This document shows positions 26,414-32,481 of a stretch of 32,481 bases of DNA, one piece after another. This DNA is from Planctomycetaceae bacterium (lineage in GTDB: Bacteria > Planctomycetota > Planctomycetia > Planctomycetales > Planctomycetaceae). The stretch lies in assembly GCA_029243145.1 (NCBI GenBank), contig JAQWSQ010000157.1, positions 1 through 32,481 of the forward strand. Direction: 5' to 3'. Positions within the stretch are counted from its first letter, which is position 1, and the number at the start of each line of letters is the position of its first letter. The notes under the pieces were generated by a model that worked only from the letters and a program-made list of their open reading frames with translations, was not told the DNA's origin and searched no databases. The position numbers were made by a program, and so were the translations under genes.

Positions 26414-28033
26414 TCAATCTTCCGAGGCCGTTTTTTTCGGGTCAACGTAAGGAAGGTGATCAAAGGCATCGTTCAGGCGGGGATCCTGACTTTGTTCCAG
26501 CACTTGCTGGAGTTGGGCAGCGAGCATTATTTTCGTCTGTTGATAGTCAGAATGGGTGGCCAGATTCTTGAGTTGATGTGGGTCACTAGTCAGGTCGTAC
26601 AGTTCTTCTTTTGGGCGGAGTCCCAAGGTCAAATCGAATAATGGTTGTTCTTCGGAACTGAATCGGTGTGTGACCATCCAGGCCTTGGTGAGCGAGGCGT
26701 CCAGATCGGACATCGTCGTGGCGGTTTGTTTGTGAAGGGATTCATAAGAGGGCGCGGGACCTTTCAATAGACCTCGGGGATCGCCCATGGGCCAACGATC
26801 TGGTTTGAAATTGCGAATGTAGAGGTAGTCGGGAGTTCTCACAGCGCGCATTGGGTAGGGAAGATTCCCTGCTCGTGCAGTGTGAAAATGGAGTTCGCGT
26901 CCGATGATCACCGAATTGCGATTGGGATCGATCCAGCCGTTTGGTTGGCTGACGAGTTGTTTGCGAAAACTGCGACCCTCCATCGAATTGGGAATCTTGA
27001 CGTCAGCGACATCCAGCAGGGTCGGTCCGACATCCATAATGCTGACGAAGTCCTCGACGACACGGCCTGCCTTGATTTTGTAGGGCCAGCGAGCCATCAG
27101 CGGCACGCGTGAGGCGAGATCGTAACAATTCGTTTTGCCACGCGGAACGCCGGGGATGCCATGATCTCCCGAGAGGATAATGAGCGTATTGTCGAGTTCT
27201 CCGGTGGCTTCAAGCTCTTCCAGCATGACTCCCAGCATGGCATCGAGAGCCTGTACTTCTCCCAGATAATCAGAGAAGTCGCGACGGACATCATCGACAT
27301 CAGGCAAAAACTTGGGAATGAGTCCTTTCAGTCGATCAGGATCGATGTTCCACAGTTTCTTTCCAGAATCGGCACTGTAGGGACGATGCACATTGATGGA
27401 ACCGTACACAAAAAAGAAGGGGGATCCATCCGGGCATCCAGCGAGTACGCGTTTCATTTCAGTGCGAGGATGGGCGAGCACTTCGACACGCCGTTGTTTT
27501 TGAGCGTCACCATGCTCGGCTTCGGAGACGTACAGGCCGTATCGTTGGTAGGGGACTTGAGCAATTTTGTGTGCAGCAGGTGTTGGTTTGCTGGCCCGGA
27601 AGGAAAATGTTTTCTGGCTACGTTGGGTGTAGTATCCATTCTCACGTAGCAAGTCGGGGAATTTTGGAAGTGTTAAAAAAGGATTCTCGTAACCTTTCCA
27701 GTTGCTCGCCTTGCCGTTGAGAAAGGCTCCGCTGCCGCAGTTCCAGAAGTGTCGTCCGGTGGCGAGAGACGCTCTGCACGGACCACACGAAGCAACAGGG
27801 ACAAAAGCATTTTGAAAGCGGACTCCTTCGTTGGCGATGCGATCAATGTTGGGGGTTTTGATCACATCGTTGAGGGAAGGAATATCGGGATCGGAGTAGA
27901 CGCTTGCGTAGCGTCCCCAGTCATCGGCAAAGAAGAACAGAATATTGGGACGTGCATCATCTGCAGAGAGGGCAATCGGCACAAACAAGAAGGCAGCAAT
28001 GAAGAAAAACGAGCCTCTGAGAGAATTTGTCAT
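26414..28033 (-). CDS. Secreted sulfatase, heparan N-sulfatase (SGSH)-like
   Basis: The 539-residue protein carries a signal peptide (SFFFIAAFLFVPIALSA, residues 8-24) and an intact type I sulfatase core: NILFFFADDWGRYASVYSD with the metal Asp pair, VASCGPCRASLATGRHFWNC with Cys83 in a canonical C-x-P-x-R formylglycine motif, and LIILSGDHGIPGVPRGKTNCYD. The FFADDWGRYAS start and GKTNCYDLASRVPLMARWP segment resemble the N-sulphoglucosamine sulphohydrolase subfamily, so N-sulfated or similar glycans are possible substrates. The ATG at 28033 is chosen as it begins the signal peptide; frames extending to 28147 lack that feature. Confidence 0.92.
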   Translation of the reverse strand: MTNSLRGSFFFIAAFLFVPIALSADDARPNILFFFADDWGRYASVYSDPDIPSLNDVIKTPNIDRIANEGVRFQNAFVPVASCGPCRASLATGRHFWNCGSGAFLNGKASNWKGYENPFLTLPKFPDLLRENGYYTQRSQKTFSFRASKPTPAAHKIAQVPYQRYGLYVSEAEHGDAQKQRRVEVLAHPRTEMKRVLAGCPDGSPFFFVYGSINVHRPYSADSGKKLWNIDPDRLKGLIPKFLPDVDDVRRDFSDYLGEVQALDAMLGVMLEELEATGELDNTLIILSGDHGIPGVPRGKTNCYDLASRVPLMARWPYKIKAGRVVEDFVSIMDVGPTLLDVADVKIPNSMEGRSFRKQLVSQPNGWIDPNRNSVIIGRELHFHTARAGNLPYPMRAVRTPDYLYIRNFKPDRWPMGDPRGLLKGPAPSYESLHKQTATTMSDLDASLTKAWMVTHRFSSEEQPLFDLTLGLRPKEELYDLTSDPHQLKNLATHSDYQQTKIMLAAQLQQVLEQSQDPRLNDAFDHLPYVDPKKTASED

Positions 28034-28392
28034 AAGAATTTTCTGAATGGGTGGGGAGGTGTTTACCACCAGTGGAGAGTATTGAGAGTTCATGTTGCCG
28101 GAACCGTTTCTTGTCTTCCAGTTTCTTTTGGGAATTTGATGGGGCAATTGACTGTGTAGAAAGGGAGTAAATCTTACATCGTCACCGGGGCATTTGTGCA
28201 GAAAAAAGGACGTTGACCTGTTGCGATAAAAGCCTTTTGAAACCTGTTTTTAGTAGTTTTTAGGTGTTCCTTGACGGAATTGAAAAAAATACCAGTTGGT
28301 TTGTCCGAATTGACAATCCTTTCGGATTTACTTCCAGACGAGGACGACAACAAGTCACCTCACAACAAAAAACAACTCAGGGAGCCATCACG
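28034..28392. other. Divergent intergenic region before the Cys-Cys-Arg peptide
   Basis: About 360 bases containing the promoters of the sulfatase (-) and the small peptide (+). A TTGACC at 28213-28218 is followed after 17 bases by TTTGAA, a weak sigma70-like pair for the peptide gene; a TTGACG at 28271 lacks a matching -10. No gene is seen. Confidence 0.35.
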
Positions 28393-28521
28393 ATGAAAAC
28401 TCAAACGACTCAAAAGAAAGCTGTCCGCGAACTCAAAAACTTGCGAACTGAAGCCGCCAACAAAAAGGCTGCTGACAAATCTCGCTGTTGCCGTTGCTGT
28501 CGCTGCTGCCGCTGCTGGTAA
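28393..28521 (+). CDS. 42-residue basic peptide ending in CCR repeats
   Basis: The ATG at 28393 has AGGGAG 8 bases upstream. The peptide has a Lys/Arg/Ala-rich, helix-prone first part (KKAVRELKNLRTEAANKKAA) and ends with CCRCCRCCRCW, where three consecutive 9-base units each code Cys-Cys-Arg. A strong terminator lies 34 bases after the stop, so this is a complete one-gene transcription unit. I know of no named family. The leader-plus-core shape recalls ribosomally made modified peptides, and the seven cysteines also fit metal binding or disulfide cross-linking, but no modifying enzyme is encoded nearby. The gene looks real because start site, coding stretch and terminator agree. Confidence 0.75.
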   Translation: MKTQTTQKKAVRELKNLRTEAANKKAADKSRCCRCCRCCRCW

Positions 28522-28554
28522 TCAGCAATAACGACAACTCGAACTTCGTAAAAG

Positions 28555-28585
28555 CCGCTGAGGATGATTCCTCGGCGGTTTTTTT
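28555..28585 (+). terminator. Rho-independent terminator of the CCR-peptide gene
   Basis: CCGCTGAGGA (28555-28564) pairs with TCCTCGGCGG (28569-28578) around a TGAT loop, with one G-T wobble, followed by seven T residues (28579-28585). It separates the peptide gene from the histidine kinase gene. Confidence 0.92.
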
Positions 28586-28639
28586 GTTGTGTGCTTACCA
28601 AATGGCAGGGCTGAAACTCTGTCACGCCAAGTTAATTGA

Positions 28640-30409
28640 TTGATCGTGGCTGACCGCGCGGATAGGATCGCATCAGATATCTTCTCACTTGGTCTGATTC
28701 TGCTCGTGTCCCGAATCCGCAAAAAAGCATCTGGTGGCTTGTCCGACGTTCGAGACAGTGAATTTCTCACTGAACTCTGGAGGTTCCGGGAGAAGTTGCG
28801 CTCGTCTCGCGACATTGGCAAGCTGATCAAATCAGCCATCAAGCTTGCCCGCTTGCATTTTGATGCCGAGGAAGGATGCTTGGCGACGGTTGCTCCGGGG
28901 CAATATCTTGCCGAGATTGAATGGTCTCAGCCGAACACCGCAGAGTGGGATCCTGACTTGTTGGGAGGGTTTCTGCGAGGCCAGAAAGTGAAAGTCCCCA
29001 AAGACACCATGTTAGCGCGGATTCGTCGACGTGGTCGTATGTGGGGAGTGCTGGTCCTGCGTCGAGAAAGTCAGGATTTCTTCTGGGACAGTCGGCAGGA
29101 TTTTTCCGCACTCGCCGATGTTGTCAACGAAATGATCGACAGTATCGAGCAACAACGGATTAGCGAAGTTCGTTTGCAAGTCGATCAAAAAGTTCTCGAA
29201 CAGGTCAAACCGAAACACCTCTTCTATAAGCTACTGCACGCGATTAAATCTTTGACAGACTATGACCATTCCGCAGCTCTCTTGATGTGCGACAAAGATG
29301 GCGGTTCGATGGAAGTCGTTGCGGAGCAGGTCGCGTTTCAAAAACGGAAGGGAGAGAACGTCGGCCTGACGTTACCCCTTGATCGAGGCACGCGAAAATT
29401 GTTGAAGTCGGGACTGCCGTTCGGCTTTGATCGGCAAGACGGGGCTTGGGAACAATGGGCCGGGGTAGAAGCTTCGGCATTGGTCGAACTGCTTGACTAC
29501 AACCCCATTATGGCGACCGACCGTTTCCCCGCAGCCGAGCATTCCATGATTTGCGTTCCGTTGGTGACGAAAGACGGACTGATCGGAGCACTCAAAGTCG
29601 CTTCGATCTATGCAGGAACATTGCGGGAATACGAAACCGATTTACTGTCACAGTTTCTGCCTCAAGCTTCGGTGGCTCTGCAGAATCTCAAGCGGACAGA
29701 GTCGCTGGAAAATCAGGTCATCGCGGCAGAACGAAAATACGCGATGGCAGAACTCGCTCGCGGCGTTGCTCATGATGTCAATAATGCGCTGGGAGCTGTC
29801 TTGCCGTTGGTGCAACAGATGCAAACCGATTTCGAAGATGGTTTCTTCGATGCGACCGAGACAAAAGAGGATTTGGAAGAAATCGAGAAGTCACTTTTAG
29901 TCTGCAAACGGATCTTCAACGGCATGCTGCACTTTGCCCGTAACGAAACCCGGAATGCCAGTGATGTGTCACTGGCTCAGGTGATCGAGTCGGCGTTGTC
30001 CATCTTCCGGCAAAGCTTGGAACGTCATAAGGTCCAAGTCATCGTGACGGTCCCTGCCGACCTGCCAATGATTGAAGCCGTTCAGGCGGATATTGAACAG
30101 TTGGTTTTGAATCTTATTGGTAACGCACGAGATGCGATGGAGCCGGATGACGATTTAAGAATTGTGGCCTCAGCCGAAGACCGATTTGTGGTGCTGGAAG
30201 TGACCGACACCGGTTGTGGTATTCCCCCAGATCACCTGGCAAAAATTCAGGAACCTTTCTTCACGACGAAAGCCGACGGCAATGGTTTGGGTCTGGCAAT
30301 CTGTCGGTCGATTGTCGCTCAATTACGAGGGCAGTTCAAAATCGAGAGTGACTTAGGCCAAGGAACACACGTCACGGTGAAGTTACCATTTCGGAATGGG
30401 ATAAGTTGA
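28640..30409 (+). CDS. GAF-domain sensor histidine kinase
   Basis: The 589-residue protein has no membrane segment that looks convincing apart from a short IFSLGLILLV near the start. Two GAF-like regions cover about 45-175 and 190-350 (SMICVPLVTKDGLIGALKVAS). The kinase core follows: H-box ELARGVAHDVNNALGAV with His378, N-box NLIGNARDAM (491-500), G1 DTGCGIP (523-529) and G2 GNGLGLAI (547-554), with FFTT in the F-box. All are intact, so it should autophosphorylate. No ATG exists near the 5' end; the TTG at 28640 or GTG at 28646 must serve, both without a good ribosome site. It precedes the receiver-PP2C gene and is its likely partner. Confidence 0.88.
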   Translation: MIVADRADRIASDIFSLGLILLVSRIRKKASGGLSDVRDSEFLTELWRFREKLRSSRDIGKLIKSAIKLARLHFDAEEGCLATVAPGQYLAEIEWSQPNTAEWDPDLLGGFLRGQKVKVPKDTMLARIRRRGRMWGVLVLRRESQDFFWDSRQDFSALADVVNEMIDSIEQQRISEVRLQVDQKVLEQVKPKHLFYKLLHAIKSLTDYDHSAALLMCDKDGGSMEVVAEQVAFQKRKGENVGLTLPLDRGTRKLLKSGLPFGFDRQDGAWEQWAGVEASALVELLDYNPIMATDRFPAAEHSMICVPLVTKDGLIGALKVASIYAGTLREYETDLLSQFLPQASVALQNLKRTESLENQVIAAERKYAMAELARGVAHDVNNALGAVLPLVQQMQTDFEDGFFDATETKEDLEEIEKSLLVCKRIFNGMLHFARNETRNASDVSLAQVIESALSIFRQSLERHKVQVIVTVPADLPMIEAVQADIEQLVLNLIGNARDAMEPDDDLRIVASAEDRFVVLEVTDTGCGIPPDHLAKIQEPFFTTKADGNGLGLAICRSIVAQLRGQFKIESDLGQGTHVTVKLPFRNGIS

Positions 30410-30423
30410 AGCTGGCAGGAATA

Positions 30424-30512
30424 AGAACACTAATCACAGCTAATCTTCACTGATGAAATCCCAATTCTCAGCTCCAAGGTTATTAGCGTCGATTAGTGTC
30501 GATTAGTGTTCT
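30424..30512. mobile_element. MITE-like inverted-repeat element
   Basis: AGAACACTAATC (30424-30435) and GATTAGTGTTCT (30501-30512) are perfect 12-base inverted termini. The similarity extends inward: a second GCTAATC on the left matches a second GATTAG on the right, giving an imperfect arm of about 22 bases. The 89-base unit has no coding capacity and lies between the kinase and its response regulator. Similar CACTAATC/GATTAGTG intergenic repeats are, from general knowledge, common in planctomycete genomes. No target-site duplication is obvious. Confidence 0.65.
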
Positions 30513-30611
30513 GTATTCAGGACACAATATTTTCAGACATGCAGAAACGCTGGGATAAGTTGAACTGATCATGCCCAATGTAGTCATCTTCACAAATGAA
30601 ACAGACAAACA

Positions 30612-31739
30612 ATGACACGACGCACACACATTATGATTGTCGATGACGAGCCGGGAATGCTCCGCTCGGTTTCGCGCGTCTTACGTCGTGATCATGAAAT
30701 CACAACCGCAGAATCTGGCGAAGATGCTCTCGAAAAACTCGCCAACGGCACTCCCGATCTCGCCATCGTCGATATCCGCATGCCGGGAATTAACGGCTTC
30801 GAATTAACACGCCGCCTCAAAGAACACGATCCCGATCTTGATGTGATTCTCATGACGGGCAATGCCGAAGAGCCGGACGATAATCTCATTCAAGCCATCG
30901 ATGGAGGGGCGTTTTACTTCATCACCAAACCTTTTGATCGCAGGGTGTTGATTACTCTGGTGAATCGTTGTCTGGAATTGCGACGGTTGCGGCGTGCGGA
31001 ACGTCGTTATCTCGACCGCTTGGAACGGGAGCTCGACGACGCTCAGAAGTTTCAGTTGAGCTTGTTACCGCCTCCGTTTCAGAACATCGCCGGCATGAAT
31101 ATTCACGCGCGTTATCTGGCGTGTAGTGAGTTGGCAGGCGACATTTATGATTACGCACCGGCTGGGGAGAATGCGGTCGCGTTCATGGTGGCTGATGTCG
31201 TTGGTCACGGAGCGTCAGCAGCCATGATGACCTCGGTCGTTAAATCGGCCTTTCACGCAGCCGCCGGTCAGGGCTTCCAGCCATTAACGGTCATTGATCA
31301 CGTCAAAGAAGGAATCCGCACGTTCGACCCAAGTCGATTTGTCACGCTAACCTGCGCTCGTCTCGACACCAAATCAGGCGAACTAACTTACGTGAATGCC
31401 GGCCATCCTCCCGGCATCCTGCATCGAGGAGGCACACAGCACGACCTGCTGATGTCCACGGCACCGATGCTTTCCTCGACGTTCCACGATGTCCCGTTTC
31501 AAGACGAGACCGTGCAACTCGAAGAGAATGATGCCGTCTTGCTCTACACGGATGGCGTGACCGAAACGCAAAGCAAAAGCGAAGAGATGTTCGGCCAGGA
31601 CCGAATGACCTCGCTCATGACTCACGACGGCTATCAAGGTGGCGAACTGCTCGACCGGATTTTGCATTCGATCAGCGAGTTCGCCGGCAGCAAACCCCAA
31701 CTGGATGACATCACGCTATTGGCGGTGGGTAAGGTTTAG
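30612..31739 (+). CDS. Response regulator with PP2C/SpoIIE phosphatase output
   Basis: The 375-residue protein begins with an intact receiver domain: the acidic pair D11-D12, phospho-acceptor D54 in AIVDIRMPG, T82 and K106 in ITKPF. A helical linker (about 118-150, LRRAERRYLDRLERELDDAQKFQLSLLPP) leads to an RsbU/SpoIIE-type PP2C phosphatase with its metal-binding segments complete: ELAGDIYDY, MVADVVGHG, YVNAGHPPGIL, LLYTDGVTET and LDDITLLAV. Such proteins usually dephosphorylate an anti-sigma-factor antagonist in a partner-switch. No antagonist or anti-sigma kinase is encoded in the window. The upstream histidine kinase is its probable phosphodonor. Confidence 0.93.
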   Translation: MTRRTHIMIVDDEPGMLRSVSRVLRRDHEITTAESGEDALEKLANGTPDLAIVDIRMPGINGFELTRRLKEHDPDLDVILMTGNAEEPDDNLIQAIDGGAFYFITKPFDRRVLITLVNRCLELRRLRRAERRYLDRLERELDDAQKFQLSLLPPPFQNIAGMNIHARYLACSELAGDIYDYAPAGENAVAFMVADVVGHGASAAMMTSVVKSAFHAAAGQGFQPLTVIDHVKEGIRTFDPSRFVTLTCARLDTKSGELTYVNAGHPPGILHRGGTQHDLLMSTAPMLSSTFHDVPFQDETVQLEENDAVLLYTDGVTETQSKSEEMFGQDRMTSLMTHDGYQGGELLDRILHSISEFAGSKPQLDDITLLAVGKV

Positions 31740-31803
31740 GCTTGTCATCACAGAAAAAATATGGCACTATATCTGGGGTGTGTCCATATGTATTGTAAAA
31801 GTT

Positions 31804-32025
31804 ATGGCTATAAAATTTCATCCCGGTTACGGAACCATTCTTTACTGCGATTTCAGTCATCAGACTGAACCTGAAATGGTGAAAAGCCGTCCGGTTGTTG
31901 TGGTCTCCAGAAGGAACACGAATGTTCGACTTTGTACCGTTGTCCCCCTCTCCAGCACACAGCCAGAAAAGATACAAAGTTGGCACCATAAAAAGATTCA
32001 GGTTGTTAACGGCATTAAAATTTAA
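31804..32025 (+). pseudogene. Truncated PemK/MazF-family toxin
   Basis: The 73-residue frame from the ATG at 31804 matches the N-terminal half of PemK/MazF endoribonucleases: HPGYGTILYCDF, then EMVKSRPVVVVSRR and LCTVVPLSSTQPEKIQSWHH. Family members are about 110-150 residues; here the frame ends at VVNGIKI without the C-terminal strands and helix that complete the fold. No continuation in another frame is recognisable and no antitoxin gene precedes it, so it is probably a remnant. A short functional form is less likely. Confidence 0.6.
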
Positions 32026-32150
32026 TCGTTACGGAGATCAGGCAACTTGTGAATTTATTATTTTGCAACGCCTGCAAAGAACCATCCAGAATCCGGCAGC
32101 ACACCTTTTTGCCGACCTGATGCGTGCCCCACCCAGGGGAATGCCTCAAC

Positions 32151-32481
32151 CTATTTGGGTTTCTTCTCCGGTGTTAATCGAACATAAGCCTCCAACTGTT
32201 TGCTCAGCTCAACAACCATTCCCTCGTATTTGGCTTGGTCAGCAAGGTTGTCAATTTCTTCAGGATCCTTTGCGTGATCATAAAGTTCACGGCCAGCCTT
32301 TCCTTGGAGCCACTCTGTGTAGCGAAAGCGTTCGTTACGTAAAGAGTACCCCCAGGCCTTGCGGTTGTGCCAGATTTGAGTCACAGCGGGTTTATCCCAG
32401 CTCGGATCTTTTGGATTGACTAGCAGTGGCCTGAGCGAACTACCTTCTAATGCACTAGGAGCCTGTAATCCGCATAAATCT
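32151..32481 (-). CDS. Sulfatase, C-terminal part (cut by window edge)
   Basis: An open minus-strand frame of 109 codons enters from the window end and stops at 32151. Its sequence (SLRPLLVNPKDPSWDKPAVTQ, then GYSLRNERFRYTEWLQG, GRELYDHAKDPEEIDNLAD and ending LTPEKKPK) is the C-terminal subdomain of a type I sulfatase, closest in pattern to iduronate-2-sulfatase-like enzymes. The active site and signal peptide lie outside the window. Confidence 0.87.
   Translation of the reverse strand, partial: DLCGLQAPSALEGSSLRPLLVNPKDPSWDKPAVTQIWHNRKAWGYSLRNERFRYTEWLQGKAGRELYDHAKDPEEIDNLADQAKYEGMVVELSKQLEAYVRLTPEKKPK

Noticed and set aside
28281..28296. A -10 box for the CCR-peptide gene paired with TTGACG at 28271
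   Set aside because: The sequence at the right distance (AGTTGG) does not resemble a -10 box.

Overview
The window looks like a chromosomal segment from a member of the Planctomycetota, probably a Planctomycetaceae-type bacterium. The markers are a cluster of DUF1501, DUF1080 and LamG-DUF1549/DUF1553 genes, three secreted sulfatases, a cysteine-rich exported repeat protein, and long, lightly packed intergenic spaces containing structured repeats. This assignment comes from gene content only. No tRNA, rRNA, CRISPR array, transposase or phage gene was recognised.

Layout. 1-2576: a secreted jellyroll-like protein (+) faces a sodium:solute symporter (-), with a short palindromic repeat between their ends. 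2726-5802: a HicA/HicB toxin-antitoxin pair (+) with a visible promoter/operator meets, at overlapping stop codons, a MoxR ATPase / DUF58 operon (-) that carries a four-helix-bundle gene in its middle. 5977-7780: a small unrecognised ORF and a Fis-type regulator whose AAA+ domain has lost its catalytic and sigma54-contact motifs. 7962-9356: an exported protein made of Cys-Ala-Pro repeats plus a HEAT-like segment, followed by a clear terminator. 9939-11875: a coupled pair of nucleotide-sugar enzymes, UDP-glucuronate decarboxylase and UDP-glucuronate 4-epimerase. 11993-17598: the LamG-DUF1549/1553, DUF1080 and DUF1501 genes on the minus strand, followed divergently by a sulfatase coupled to a PAP2 phosphatase (17779-19994). 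20055-21812: ArsC-like reductase, a 680-base intergenic space holding a structured repeat, and a hemolysin III/PAQR membrane protein. 22251-25000: a large inverse-autotransporter/beta-helix gene broken by two stops and one frameshift. 25041-28033: a sialate-O-acetylesterase-like enzyme and a heparan-N-sulfatase-like sulfatase. 28393-31739: a 42-residue peptide ending in repeated Cys-Cys-Arg, a GAF-type histidine kinase and a receiver-PP2C phosphatase, with a MITE-like inverted-repeat element between the last two. 31804-32481: a truncated PemK/MazF-like toxin and the C-terminal end of another sulfatase cut by the window edge.

How the genes fit together. Sulfatases, an acetylesterase, DUF1080/LamG proteins and a sodium symporter suggest attack on sulfated, acetylated polysaccharide and uptake of the products. 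The two nucleotide-sugar enzymes make UDP-xylose and UDP-galacturonate for the cell's own surface polymers. The most unusual items are the Cys-Cys-Arg peptide, the cysteine-rich repeat protein, the decayed surface-adhesin gene, the regulator without a working ATPase, and three kinds of small structured intergenic repeat.
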